DNA of 64,000 nucleotides from Arion vulgaris (Eukaryota > Mollusca > Gastropoda > Stylommatophora > Arionidae). The notes under the pieces are model-generated. The model worked only from the letters and a program-made list of their open reading frames with translations. It ran no database searches and was not told the DNA's origin. The translations under genes and the position numbers were made by a program. Each line of letters starts with the position of its first letter. The first letter of the stretch is position 1. Below are positions 34,346-45,774 of the stretch, piece by piece. Location: positions 68,383,152 through 68,447,151 of the forward strand of contig CM036756.1 of assembly GCA_020796225.1 (NCBI GenBank), given 5' to 3'.

Positions 34346-34474
34346 TACGCAAACAAGTACACAACAAACACACAGCTTTACCGGTGTATTGAATAAAACA
34401 ATGCTGATACTCATATCCATAATTAAGAGTGTACCAACTTGCCGTGTAACCATGCTCTTAAATGACAAATGATA

Positions 34475-34640
34475 CTAATTTTTTTTTCAATCCAGAAGCA
34501 CTTGAGCTTTTGACTCTTCGGCTCGGTGCCATGCACATCGTAACCCTTCGGTTCGGTGTCACGAACACCGTAAATCTGGAGAACCTGTGGCCTTTTTTGC
34601 CAGCCCGCGGAATTGAATCTGCACACACACAAAGGGCTTA
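34475..34640 (-). mobile_element. SINE-N copy 3, minus strand, 5' part missing
   Basis: AATCCAGAAGCACTTGAGCT to CCGCGGAATTGAATCTGCAC match the first two copies. The outer part of the tRNA-like head (ACGCGCTACGAACACGC) is absent. Confidence 0.85.
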
Positions 34641-34984
34641 GTACTAATTAATAATTGTTGCACATATTTCGTAGTTAGTACAGACAAAGTTATAATATAA
34701 ATTTAGAATAATAGGTACGATCGCTGATCGATAAATAACATACTGTTCCTACTCCGAACTGTAACTGTCAGTGTCACTCCGTGTAAGTTAAAATCACGTG
34801 TGGCTAGTCTCTCAAAGCTGAGTCGGCTCATATGTGTCATTTTATTTGAAGGGATGAGTGGAGATGCCGGTTCTTTCTCTAGTGTAAAAGCTATAAATGG
34901 GATAAGGGGCAGTAAAAGGTTACAAAAGAAAACGAGATTGCAAATGAAAAGAACAGCATAACAGGTACGTGAGTAGGCTCATCA
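34641..34984. other. Unassigned sequence
   Basis: Nothing recognised. Confidence 0.5.
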
Positions 34985-35085
34985 ATGAAAATCGAACTGG
35001 TACGGTCAGTCGCTGGGCGCTGTTGGAGATATTGCGAAGGAGATCGGAGCACCTATGGACATGTCCGGAGTACAATGAAGATATT
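34985..35085 (-). mobile_element. SINE-J-like fragment, minus strand
   Basis: GGAGATCGGAGCACCTATGG and ACATGTCCGGAGTACAATGA match 50910-50945 and, less closely, the GAGCACCTATGGGCCTGCCC block of SINE-J. Confidence 0.6.
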
Positions 35086-35343
35086 CCACACTAAAACTGA
35101 AACTGAAACGAGATTGCAAAAGTGTAAAGACGGTGTTACTGTGAGTGCTACAAATAACACACACACACACACACACACAAACTGAAGCAAGCTCTTATTC
35201 AGAAACATTATTTTCTTGCAATTGTATTAACGTTAACGCCGACGTAGTAAATTATGTGGTCAGAAATGTATAATATGGACATAATATTGTACAATGCTGT
35301 TGTGTGCTGTACGTTTGTTGTATAAGTTTTTCATTGTAAGTGG

Positions 35344-35597
35344 TATGAAAATCGTGGCATATCCTTAAGGACGTAGCCATCAACCACCGTAAACGAGTCG
35401 TTTATTTTCTAGGCACCACTTATACGTTCAGTAGTTTGCCATTGCTTTCTGAATGGTGAGGTCTATTTTCACATTTTTGTAAAAATCTCACGGAAACAAA
35501 TTTGCTTCCAAACTTGCCCACCGTGGGTGTTTGAACCAGGTACGTTTGGGTTTGTGATCGAGCTCACTACCGCTTGAGCAATAGACGCTCCACTTTT
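35344..35597 (-). mobile_element. SINE-Q, near full length, minus strand
   Basis: Aligns over its full length with 17500-17750. The minus-strand head has GCTCAAGCGGTAGTGAGCTC and TACCTGGTTCAAACACCCAC. A (CA)n run sits just left at 35158-35180. Confidence 0.88.
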
Positions 35598-36389
35598 AGG
35601 CGGTAGATTATCCTAAACCGAATCGGCGTTTAGCTTTGTATATCGAAAGCACTATATTTTCACAAATAACTTATTTATGTATGTTTAAAAGATCAATTAT
35701 ACATGAGTTGTCTTTCATGACACACCCACAACTCTCTTATTTTCCTCGCAAATGAATACGTTCGTTATAGAAATATTATTTTATTATCTGTACATTTTAA
35801 AATGAAATAACACGTATGTGGGCACTATAATTCTTGAGATATTTTATAAATTAAATTTACATTTTCTACTGACTTCTGCATGGGTTCCTAAAGTTGACGG
35901 TACAGCCCACCAGTGGGCGCTGAAGTCTTCCAGGGGGGCGTAGTGGATTCATAAGCATTTGGGAATTAATTTTTGTTCGTGATTTTGTGATTGAATAATC
36001 ATTACAAATTTGAATTCTGCATTTGAACTCGTCTTATGCCCATTATATACGTTCCATTTTTAAATCAATTTTCTATTTCATGAATATAATCATTTGAAAA
36101 ATGACCATGTTTGAAAGAAATATATATATAAACTTTCTATGTCAAAGTGAAAATAGAGCATGTATATATATATTTGGAAAGGAGGGGGCTGGCTAACTGT
36201 TATAATTGGAAGGGGGCGTTGGCTAACTGTTATAATGGGGAGTGGGGGGCGTTACAAAGTTTATGTCGTGTAAAGTGGGCGGTAGGTAGCAAAAGTTAGG
36301 AAATCTATGATCTACTGCTTGTCGAAGACAACATAATGCAGATAAGAAGTAACCAGAATGTCCATTATATGATTCAATGTTAAATAACT
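35598..36389. other. Unassigned sequence with short G-rich repeat
   Basis: GGGGGCGTTGGCTAACTGTT-like units occur two to three times at 36178-36255. (AT)n runs occur near 36121 and 36160. No gene seen. Confidence 0.5.
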
Positions 36390-36600
36390 TCTTCTTCAAA
36401 ACCTAAGAGCGATTGTACGCTGTGCTAGTTATGCGTCTACGAGTAGGCCAGCACATCCGATTTCTGCGACGCTTTTTATTTACTATGGTAGCTTCCTAGA
36501 CCCCTACCCAGTCACCTCTTACGACATGTCTTGTAGATCGGAGTGGTACTATTCTTTGCTTCCTTGCAGGCCTGGCACTACACAGGCGAATGTTATTTAA
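36390..36600 (-). mobile_element. SINE-M copy, minus strand
   Basis: TAAGAGCGATTGTACGCTGT, GCACATCCGATTTCTGCGAC and CACCTCTTACGACATGTCTT align with 10575-10790. The minus-strand core ACATGTCGTAAGAGGTGACT is shared with SINE-L. Confidence 0.78.
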
Positions 36601-37067
36601 CAAATCTATTTTTGATTATATCGCTTGGAGCGCTCTTATTTTGTCCGACAAACAATGTTGACGTTCGGCTATAAAACAGATGGCAACATAGTTCTGCTAT
36701 TGTGTATCTCGCTTGACGATGCAGTCAAGAGCTGGCTGAGATGACACGGTAGCACTGTGATAAGGATTGATGTGAGAGGTGGCCACAATATGCGGGGAGT
36801 TCATCAAAGCTATAGCTCTTCTCATTAAATATTGATGATTCTTGATCATCACTCAAGCAATATCCATCAAAAATGCCGTCAAGGTTTTGTGAACGCGCTT
36901 TTAATACTGCTTCTCACTTCAATTTCTAGCGCAGTAACCCATCTCACATTTTTATTTTGTACATTACTTGACAAAATTTCGGGAGCACTTTGTATGGATG
37001 TCAATATTGATTTAGAAAATGTTCAACTAATTCAAAATCACATATAACTTTGAAATGATTTTTCCAT
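36601..37067. other. Unassigned sequence
   Basis: A 71-codon plus frame at 36832-37047 has no recognisable motif. Confidence 0.5.
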
Positions 37068-37490
37068 ATTCTCTCTTTCTCGAATCCTGTTTGCCTCACA
37101 GCGTCAGGTCAAGAAGAGATTTCTAAAACGGGCCCTAGTATGCGCTTCGTAGATAGTCTCTTTCATCGTCTCTGTTATCTATGAGGTCCATCTTTTGCTG
37201 TGGCAGGGCCTTTTGCTTTGTACCCATTGTATCGGAGCAGCATTGCTCTTTGAGGTGCACTGTCTGTTGGTAATCTGCTTACGTGGCCGAACCATTTAAT
37301 TTGTTGTTTCTTGATGAAGTCTAGTACTGATGTTGTACCCACTTTTTCCTGATGTCTTCATTTCTCAACCGGTCTCTTCTTATTACACCCAGCATTCTGC
37401 GTAGACACTTCATCTCTGTTGTGACTAGTTTTCTTCTATAGTTTGTTGTCAGTGTCCATGAATTAGTGGACGTTTATCCATATTGAAGAG
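37068..37490 (-). mobile_element. LINE-C reverse-transcriptase tail, minus strand
   Basis: In the minus direction: SWTLTTNYRRKLVTTEMKCL, RRMLGV, DRLRNEDIRK, then a QQ-x-KWFGHV-type block and GTKQKAL, ending at CTCTTCTTGACCTGACGCTG. It is the best copy of LINE-C and shows the coding origin of the 54-bp array at 57420. Its 5' side is interrupted at 37490 by LINE-A. Confidence 0.88.
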
Positions 37491-37722
37491 CCAAATTCAG
37501 AATGTTATAATAATTTCTCTCGTACCGTTGTACGTTACATAGGGCCTGCAAGTAATTCCTCCGTACCGCTCGGTCCTGGGTAACTCGCTCAATCTCGTCC
37601 ATAGAATTGAGTCCGATAATTCTTGCCTTTCTCAGCAAAGTTTGTTTCAGGGTTTCCATAGAGCGTCCATTCTTTCTTGAACCCTTTACCTCCCACTTCA
37701 ACACCTACTTTTGTATTTTTCA
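37491..37722 (-). mobile_element. LINE-A 3' end, inserted at the LINE-C edge
   Basis: The minus-strand 76-codon frame reads [40 protein letters not shown] and [14 protein letters not shown]. The ATAATAATTT tail abuts LINE-C at about 37490. Confidence 0.87.
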
Positions 37723-38747
37723 TCATTTTTCCCAGGTACGTCTTAATTAAGTGAGAATATGGCAGGAATAATAATTATTTTTATTTACTTTTTATTCTCA
37801 ATAATATATCTGCTTACGGCATGCTATGTGTCACATTCATCACTTGTCAGCGACTGTTAAATTTAACCCGAAGCGGCCTTCATTGTTACAGTAGCTGTCT
37901 CCTAAGAAAACCAACACCATACATGAGCACAGACCCAGAAATCTCATTTGTATTACACTAAAACTTTGATTCTTCGATAGAAGTTAATTTTTATTTTTCA
38001 TGTTTATTGGCCTTCACGTTATGATATAACCAAAACAATTTTCGTCCTTAGGTTGAAAGGGCGGGCCTCGGCAACCCTTTCGCTGCTACATACTTTCTGA
38101 AGGCTGAGCTCAAAAATAGCTACTCTTTGTTTCTAGGTCACAAACGTGAATGTACGCCTATAGCAGTGACAGTAGCAATGTATAACGTGTTAACACGTCT
38201 TTATCCCAAAGAGGAGAGATAATAACTGACGTGTTAATGCGTCTTTAGAAGTGATTGGGGAAACGTATATATACGTCCTTAGCAGCTAAAGGGTTAAAAG
38301 GGCTTTCATTCACAACATAACAAACAAATAAGAAACCTCCTACTTCGTTTTGTTACAAACACTGAAGACAAATAGTCATAATAATACTTATTTTGTTAAA
38401 AGAAATATAAGAGAAGAGAACATGACAAGTAAAAAATCTCACATGAAAGCCACTCCGCGGGCTAGTTACTCGTAGTAAAATCTCTCTAAAAATAATAGAC
38501 AAGAATATACGACCTTTGATTGAATCACAGTTGAGCAAGGTTTAGTGCTTTCTTAGATAAATAATTAAATACACAAATGGCGTATTCACATTGCAACACT
38601 TAACAACAAGAAAAGTCGATTGCGATAAATAAACTTAACACCATATTTATACATCTGGAGAAAAACTTTGATAAAGTTGACTGATTAGCCAGGTGACCAC
38701 AGTTTCGACCCTACCAAAAGGGGAAGAATGAATCCAAATAAATGTTA
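37723..38747. other. Unassigned sequence
   Basis: No gene or recognised repeat in about 1 kb. GTGTTAACACGTCTTTA and GTGTTAATGCGTCTTTA near 38189 and 38233 are a local duplication. Confidence 0.5.
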
Positions 38748-39222
38748 ATAATAATTCCTCTCGTACCGTTATACGTTACATAGGGCATGCAAGCAGTTTC
38801 TCCATATCGTTCTATCCTGGGCAACACGCTCAATCTCCTCCGTGGAACTGAGACCGATATTTCTTGCCTCTCTCAGCAAAGTTCGTTTCAGGGTCTCCTT
38901 AGGTCGGCCTCTCTTTCTTTAACCCTCTGCATCCCACTTCAATGCCTGCTTTGCTATTTGTTAATCATTTCTTCTCCAGGTGTGCACAACATATCTCCAT
39001 CTTCTCTTTTTATAACAGTTGTTACTAGTGGTTGACCAGACATTTCTCTGATTTCATCACTTCTACTGAATTCTTTCCACTTTATGTTCATTATTTTTTG
39101 CAGACATATATTTTCAAATGCATTCAACTTGCTTTCTGTATCTTTAGTCATTTTCCAACTCTCGGTGGCATATGTTAGAATTGATACAACATTTGATTTG
39201 AAAATTCGAATATTCTAATACA
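38748..39222 (-). mobile_element. LINE-A reverse-transcriptase tail, minus strand
   Basis: The minus direction reads SWKMTKDTESKLNAFENICL, QKIMNIKWKEFSRSDEIREM and SGQPLVTTVIKRED. It then runs to the RPKETLKRTLLREARNIGLS block and the CGAGAGGAATTATT tail. Thumb and C-terminal region only. Confidence 0.9.
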
Positions 39223-39344
39223 TGGTAGCATGGCTAAATACAGCAAAGTTATCATTACTCTTGGAAGAGAATGTAGAGATTGGGGTAACATGACGGATGA
39301 ACTCGTAACTAATCAGCTGATATCAGAAGATAATATATTAGTCT
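39223..39344. other. Short unassigned spacer
   Basis: Nothing recognised. Confidence 0.4.
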
Positions 39345-39775
39345 CTGTGTCGTACAGGTTAAGTGCTCGTCTCTCTTGCCAAAGATATTAGGTTCGCTCC
39401 CTCGTGGATATTTTTCCAGAGATTCCGGATCTCAGTGTAGGTGATATTTAATTCATAGTCATATCGGAGATGGCGATAAAAGTAGATCCGTGTACAATTT
39501 GAGTACGTAAAAGAAAACTTTTGCAGTTCAAATTCGAGAAAATCATGCTGGAAAATGGTGACAGGGCAAAATGTATTATAAAAGACTAAAAATAAAAATT
39601 CCTACAAAAATATCTTTACCATCTTTAAAAGTATACCGGGGACCCTCGCCGGTGCTACGTAGTTCGTGCACTGCAGCTGAGATCTGCCTGTGTAAGAAAA
39701 GATCACAGCACACATGGTTACTTACCGAAGTGCAATGATTATGATCCTATCAATAAATAAATAAATAAATCTATC
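39345..39775 (+). mobile_element. SINE-O, full length with AATA tail
   Basis: The tRNA-like head has CGTACAGGTTAAGTGCTCGT (A-box area) and ATTAGGTTCGCTCCCTCGTG (B box). The body has TTTTTCCAGAGATTCCGGAT, AAATTCCTACAAAAATATCT and GACCCTCGCCGGTGCTACG. It ends GATCCTATCAATAAATAAAT. At about 430 bp it is long for a SINE. Confidence 0.88.
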
Positions 39776-40494
39776 AGATAATGGAAATGATAATAATGTT
39801 GTTTATACCGGTCAACTGCCCTGAATGCTGGGACGTAAGTTCAGTAGGCAATACCCGATAATCCTTCAATATATTTTCTCTTGTAACAAAACTAGTAACC
39901 AAAAAATACTGCAGTTTCTTTTTAAGTCTCGCTTCGTTTTAGATTGATGGTATATGTTGTTGAAATTCTCATTGTCTGTGAGATGGACTATATAAAACGA
40001 AACGAACTCGGCATCACTACACGCTGTCGATGGTCAAACGTGATATGGAACCTCTGGAAGAGAAACCAGAGAAGGTTAGAACAACTGCTAAAAAGCTTTT
40101 GATATTTGGGGCCCACAATAATTAGACCCGGATCTGATTAAGTACGGTCCACCTGTCACCATCTGTCCAACTATTGGGAGACCACGTCGCCATGACTAGT
40201 GGCTAATATTGAAACTCCAGTGGCGGAATTGTAAGATTGGTAGTAGGAATGTTAGGCTGTGAAAACATGCAGTTTTTTAAAAACGAATTTTGGGCAAATG
40301 TAGGAGAGTTTTACACAGACACAATACCTGGCCCAATTTACAAGTATTTGTTGTTTGTACTAACAACAGAGAAATGCAACATATGTTTGTAGTTTGTATT
40401 AATGCAACAACAACAGAGAGAATGAACATATGTATGTTGATGTAACAAATAATACAAATACAGACAGAATCTACATTTATTTATCGTTTATCTT
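39776..40494. other. Unassigned sequence
   Basis: Nothing recognised. AACAACAGAGA(A/G) recurs near 40363 and 40410. Confidence 0.5.
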
Positions 40495-41130
40495 ATGGCA
40501 AGTAATGCAGATATCACATTGGAATCCAAATGGATAAAAAAAATAACGGAGCAGTTCACCTATTTGGGTAGCAATTTTGATTGCACTGAAACTGTTAAAA
40601 AGAAATTATGATACTAATTATCAAAGCAACATCAACTTTTAAAAGTCTAAATAAATTATGGAACTGCAAGCTATTTAGTTTTAAAACTAAACTTAAAGTT
40701 TTCAATTTAAATATTGTATCAATCCTAATATATGATAGGAAGAGTTGGACAATGACTAAGTATACAGAAAGCAAGTTGAATGCATTTGAAAATAGACGTC
40801 TCCGAAAAATAATGAACATAAAATGGGACGCATTCGGGAGAAGTGATGAAATCAGAGAATGTCTAGTAACAACTGTTATAGGAAGAAGAAGATGGAGATA
40901 TGTTGGGCATACCTTGAGAAGAAATTATCAAAGAATACCAAAGCAGACATTGAAGTGGGAGGCAAAGGGTTCAGGAAACTGAGGATACCTTAGGGAAACC
41001 TTGAGACAAACTTTGCTGAGAAGCAAGAAACATCAGACTAAATTCTGTGGAAGAGACTGAGCGAGGTGCCCAGGACAGAACGATATGGAGAAATTACTTG
41101 CAGGCCATATGTAACTATAACGGTATGAGA
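40495..41130 (+). pseudogene. LINE-A reverse transcriptase, thumb to C-terminus
   Basis: It is the longest LINE-A piece. ITEQFTYLGSNFDCTETVKK, then a 124-codon frame (40608-40982) with ATSTFKSLNKLWNCKLFSFK, KLKVFNLNIVSILIYDRKSW, ESKLNAFENRRLRKIMNIKW and RRRWRYVGHTLRR. After a stop it continues to ERGAQDRTIWRNYLQAI-like sequence and an AT-rich tail. The YLGS and W-x-x-GH-LR blocks are standard in RTE/CR1-like elements. The palm domain is absent. Confidence 0.92.
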
Positions 41131-41449
41131 AGAAAATATATATATATATACCCTGTAAGTAATGTTTGTTTGAAAACTATTGTAATTTGGTTAAACCGTT
41201 TTTAAAGTTATCGCTCACAATGTTCTTCATCTACCGATCTTTCAACATTTAATTCATGGCGCCAAAATTAAATATCGTTCCCAACTTTTTTTTTGAAAAA
41301 TTAGAAAAATTTTATCTTGTGTAAGATGTTCTGTTTTCCGATCTCATTTATCGGGAATTGACAGTTTTATTGTAATCATCTTACCATATTCCTTTCATAT
41401 TTGTTTGAGACACTAAAGTTCATGAATAGTTTTTTATGGAATTTTATCT
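41131..41449. other. Unassigned AT-rich sequence
   Basis: Begins with an (AT)n run at about 41138-41150. Nothing else recognised. Confidence 0.5.
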
Positions 41450-41625
41450 TGTGTAGGAGAAGAGAGCTGGAGGCTGATATTAATAGGATAAGATAAAACA
41501 TGAAAAGAATTGAAAGGGATGGCAAGAGAGAGAAAGAGCGGGAAGAAATTTGTAGAAGACCTGTGCTCCGTTGGGAGTTGAAATTTGAAGAAGAAGAAGA
41601 AGAAGGGGAATGATCACGTTAGCTC
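41450..41625 (+). mobile_element. LINE-F 3' tail with (GAA)n
   Basis: GAGCTGGAGGCTGATATTAA, GAATTGAAAGGGATGGCAAG and CTCCGTTGGGAGTTGAAATT align with 8140-8275. It ends in a (GAA)n run. Confidence 0.77.
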
Positions 41626-42147
41626 TTTGTATGATGGTTTTCAAATGATCTCCATTTTCATTACTTATACCGCTACACTGTGTGTGTTTATTTGGTTATG
41701 GTCAACTGTCACACTCTTGCCGGTCGCCCAGAAGTAATAGAACAGGACTGTCCCTCTTTTCAGTATTCGAGGATACGCCTTTGATTTTGTTTGTAACGTT
41801 CACAAAATGTTGGCTGTGGGTGGAGAGAACAGACATTAAATGCAAGAATAACGAAAGAACAATATTTGTTATGGAGGTCAGAGGTTAGATTAAGATATAT
41901 GATACAATCGCAAAGTTACTGAATCGAAACAATGGATCTCAATTTGACAAATTATTTTAATTTTATTCTCTTCTCACAATTAGTAATAATAATTTAGAAT
42001 TGATGTTCCTGTTTCACGATGTCAACGCATAACCTTTCACCATCATTTAAGCATCATCTCTTCATGTCATGTTTTAATGACAAAACGGTCGTAAATTATT
42101 TCCAACTCTAGTTTTGAGAACGAACTTTTCTGATTTATTTTTATTTG
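41626..42147. other. Unassigned sequence
   Basis: A 68-codon plus frame at 41682-41888 has no recognisable motif. Confidence 0.5.
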
Positions 42148-42158
42148 ATCTCTTTCAT

Positions 42159-42419
42159 CACCCACGTGGTTACCGGGGTCCAAATTTGGGGTGTAAGGAA
42201 TAGAACCACTGTTTCCTACCACGCATGTCGTAAGAGGCGGCTAAGAAGGATTTGATGAAATCGGATGCACGTGTCCTAAACATGTACAAGTCTATATACG
42301 TTTAGGGGCCTACCAAACCAATGTGCAACGTATACACTTTCTTGGCAAAGATCAAACATATCACAAAGAGTGAATAAAATTGGTCGTAAAGAACGAACGC
42401 AAAGAAGAAGAAGAAGTTA
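42159..42419 (+). mobile_element. SINE-L, full length, 11-bp target duplication
   Basis: ATCTCTTTCAT flanks both sides (42148-42158, 42420-42430). The element opens CACCCACGTGGTTACCGGGG, contains ACGCATGTCGTAAGAGGCGG, and ends GCAAAGAAGAAGAAGAAG plus a few bases. It defines the full 260-bp length of the family. Confidence 0.95.
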
Positions 42420-42479
42420 ATCTCTTTCATATCTTGTTTTTTTTAAATACATTTTTCTAAAAGTTTTGAAAATGACAGT

Positions 42480-42835
42480 ACAAACACTAGGAGATAGTCA
42501 ATAACATATGTTCTCATATGGTAGAAGGATAAACACTAGCAAATAGTCAATAACATATGTTCTCATATGGTAGAAGGATAAACACTAGCAAATAGTCAAT
42601 ACATATTGTTTATATGGTAGAAGGATAAACACTAAAAATAGTCAATAATATGTTCAATGGTAGAAGATAACCTACATATAGTAATACATATGTTCTATAT
42701 GTAGAAGACTAAACACTAGAGATAGTCAATAACATATGTTCTCAATGGTAGAAGGATAAACACTAGCAAATAGTCAATAACATATGTTCTCATATGGTAG
42801 AAGGATAAACACTAGCAATAGTTTAACATATCTGT
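42480..42835. repeat. 49-bp minisatellite, about 7 copies
   Basis: AAACACTAGCAAATAGTCAA plus TAACATATGTTCTCATATGG and AGAAGGAT repeats at 49-bp spacing (42482, 42531, 42580). Middle copies have several small deletions. Confidence 0.94.
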
Positions 42836-42867
42836 TATTTCAATAATGAAGCGAGAATAGTTGGCAG

Positions 42868-43252
42868 GCAGATAACTTGACAGTGATAGTAAGCATATTG
42901 TCTTACTTCAGACCTAACTTGACAGTGATAGTAAGCATATTGTCTTACTTCAGACCTAACTTGACAGTGATAGTAAGCATATTGTCTTACTCCAGACCTA
43001 ACTTGACAGTGATAGTAAGCATATTGTCTTACTCCAGACTTAACTTGACAGTGATAGTAAGCATATTGTCTTACTTCCAGACTTAACTTGACAGTGATAG
43101 TAAGCATATTGTCTTACTCCAGACTTAACTTGACAGTGATAGTAAGCATATTGTCTTACTCAGACTAACTTGACAGTGATAGTAAGCATATTGTCTTATT
43201 CAGACTTAACTTGACAGTGATAGTAAGCATCATTGTCTTATTCCAGACCTAA
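42868..43252. repeat. 42-bp minisatellite, about 9 copies
   Basis: TAACTTGACAGTGATAGTAA followed by GCATATTGTCTTACTTCAGA and CC. A multiple of three, so it is open on both strands for about 70-90 codons until an indel in the right-hand copies. Confidence 0.96.
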
Positions 43253-43559
43253 CTTGGAACGCGTTTTGAAAGAAAATTAACATTAAGTCAGCGTCACAAC
43301 GCAACTTTCAGTGACAAGCTCTCGGAAATCGCTGACAATCTCAATCTGATCATTAATTTCTTTTAGCATATTTAACATAAAGAGAAAGACGAAAAAGTAG
43401 ACGGATATAAATTACGTATGCCAAACATGGCAAAGATATAACATAGAAAGAATCATAGTTTGCCATCATAAATTATATATCTTATATATCAACTTGAAAA
43501 CTTAACAGTAACTGTTTATATCTAGATAAATAATGGGACACGATTAATATCAAAGTTCT
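43253..43559. other. Unassigned sequence
   Basis: Nothing recognised. Confidence 0.5.
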
Positions 43560-43800
43560 TCAATCATGTCCGCCTGGGCGTAGCGATCATGTCTCTCCAC
43601 AACTATCTCTGCTTGGTGCAGTTAATCAGTTCTGACGTCGATCTTCTGCCGAACCACGATGCCAGACGATCCAACATCTTCTCCTCTGTCTTCCTGGATC
43701 TCTCCTTCCCTGAATTTTACCTGTTGTCACCAAATGTTCTAAACCTCCTCTTCGCATTATATGCCCGAAGAACCTTGATTGTCTGATTCTTATTCTTTTG
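43560..43800 (-). mobile_element. LINE-Y reverse-transcriptase C-terminus, minus strand
   Basis: In the minus direction LIKRIRIRQSRFFGHIMRRG, GLEHLVTTGKIQGRRDPGRQ and, after a shift, SELINCTKQR with a W-R-DMIA-type ending. This matches the familiar FFGHV(M)RR...GRRGRGRQR...W-R tail of another LINE clade. Confidence 0.85.
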
Positions 43801-44219
43801 ATAAGGTTTCTTTGTGTGCAGACATTTCAACGTTACAACATATCAAATCACTTTACTGGGTCAGTAACAACAGATACAAATTTGTGCATTCTAGCTCCCT
43901 CATACTCGTGGCCCTAAACGGTGTGTTCATAAATATCACGACGGAATCAGAACATATTAATAAAAGACAATATTACTGCCATCATTCTCTGCACGAGAAC
44001 GAGTGTTGAACACAATCAATCTTCACTTGATGAAGGAGTCCACTAACAGTGTCATTTAAATACATGGATAACAAATTAGCACTAAAATGACCTGGCAGAA
44101 AATGTTGGAGAATAATGTACAAGTGTAGCTAAGTATCACTACGCTGCATCTTTTGGGATAACCTCCTGAATAAAGTGATCAACAGTTTTTTTTTACACAC
44201 ATTCAATAGGGAATCACTG
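43801..44219. other. Unassigned sequence
   Basis: A 76-codon plus frame begins in the LINE-Y fragment and runs out without a motif. Confidence 0.5.
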
Positions 44220-44432
44220 AGAGATTGCAAATTATATACACAAATACATAGCTGTGGGGTTAACAGAGATTGTGAGTTATATACACAAATAGCATAGCTA
44301 TGAGCAACAGAGATTGTGAGTTATATACACAAATAGCATGCTGGGGACAACAGAGATTGTGAGTTATATACACAAATAGCATAGCTGTGGGGACAACAGA
44401 GATTGTGAGTTATATAGTATAGTTGTGGAGTC
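44220..44432. repeat. About 45-bp minisatellite, 5 copies
   Basis: GAGATTGTGAGTTATATACA plus CAAATAGCATAGCTGTGGGG recurs with spacings 45, 44, 43 and 46. The last copy is shortened. Confidence 0.92.
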
Positions 44433-44434
44433 AA

Positions 44435-44920
44435 CACTCCTCTCTATGAGATCATTACCTCGTAGTGGGAGGGGGATACTTGCATGCTCTAATGATACAG
44501 TGGGCTAGGATGGCGGGAACTTATGTTCCTGACAGGGCCACCAAGGCTGGATAGGTCACTAAGGATGGGGTCAGACTAAATATGGCTTCCTTGTTCTCCA
44601 GGTTGGGGGTTTGGTTTGGGACTAACGATCCCATCCTGTAAAAGTCTGTATGTTACGGAAAGAGCAACAAAGACAATACATATTCACGGACATGAAGGAC
44701 TACCAGAGTCCTTGACTCATAGAAATGGAGGTAGCGAAAACCGAAAGGAAGCTACTTACCCAAAACAACATGGAGGAGAACAATAGAACATGAACTGAAA
44801 GAAATGAGTCACAGCTGGAGCACAATACAGAGGACGGCCAAGAATAAAGAAGAATGGGGTGCATATGTTGCTGCCCTAAGCCCCACTATTGACGCCAATT
44901 GAAGGTAAGATAAGCTATTG
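44435..44920 (+). mobile_element. LINE-G 5' and 3' pieces with internal deletion
   Basis: The left half (ATGATACAGTGGGCTAGGAT, GTCACTAAGGATGGGGTCAG, CTAACGATCCCATCCTGTAA) is a block I have seen in LINE 5' regions of invertebrates. The right half (about 44720-44905) reads TTWRRTIEHELKEMSHSWST and TAKNKEEWGAYVAALSPT, a reverse-transcriptase C-terminus with one frameshift. Everything between is missing, which suggests either an internally deleted element or two neighbours. Confidence 0.65.
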
Positions 44921-44984
44921 ATAAGTTAAGGTTTTCTAAGTCTGCTGCACTCTGTCATCTCATCCCGTGTCTTTACAAAGATCC

Positions 44985-45335
44985 ATGAACCCCATATATA
45001 AGCAAGATCGAATTCCTAGTCCTATCGGAGACGGAGGATACAAATTAAGTTCTGTGTTAAATTTGAGAACATAAAAGAATCAATTACAATGAAAAATCGT
45101 TGAGAGTAGGCTGTAAAACTGCTGCCAATGCAAAATTCATTAACAAGTTTGAAATAACATTCCCACAAACATTTATAAAATCTTCAAAATTACATCAATG
45201 ACTCTGGACGGGGCTACGTCGTTCGCTCACTGTCGCTGAGATCTTACTGTGTAAGAAGATATCGGAGCATCCACGATTATTCACTGAAGTACAGTGATGC
45301 TGGTCCACTCAATCAATTAATCAATAAATATACCA
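44985..45335 (+). mobile_element. SINE-O copy, head degraded
   Basis: CCTATCGGAGACGGAGGATA, ACATTCCCACAAACATTTAT, GGGGCTACGTCGTTCGCTCA and CACTCAATCAATTAATCAAT correspond to 39455-39775. The B box is not found. Confidence 0.78.
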
Positions 45336-45488
45336 GATACGCAAAACTATCTAAAATGTAGCCAGACTTAGTCTATTGTTGTAGTTTGTAAAATTATCTT
45401 ACGTTATTGTTAAACTAATCACTGTTTGATATCAAGTTGTACAGCATCTTTCCCCGTTAGAGAAACATCCCTTGTATCAAGTCTTTAC

Positions 45489-45748
45489 CTCTTCTTCTTT
45501 CTTTTCGCTCGTTCTTTACGACAAATTTTAATCACTCTTTGTGATATTTTGATCTTTGCCAAGAACGTGTATACTTTGCACATTGGTTTGATAGGCCCCT
45601 AAACGCATAGACTTCTACTCGTTTAGGACCACATGCATCCGATTTCAGCCAAATCTCCTTAGTCGCCTCTTACGACATGCGTGGCAGGTAACAGTGGTTC
45701 TATTCTTTACACCCCAAATTTGGACCCCGGTAACCGCTCGGGCGTAGC
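45489..45748 (-). mobile_element. SINE-L, full length, minus strand
   Basis: Duplicated target AARTCTTTAC (45479-45488 and 45749-45758, nine of ten matching). In the minus direction it starts GCTACGCCCGAGCGGTTACC, has CATGTCGTAAGAGGCGACTA, and ends in GAAGAAGAG. The length of 260 bp equals the plus copy at 42159. Confidence 0.94.
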
Positions 45749-45774
45749 AAATCTTTACTAATTAATGATGAGAT

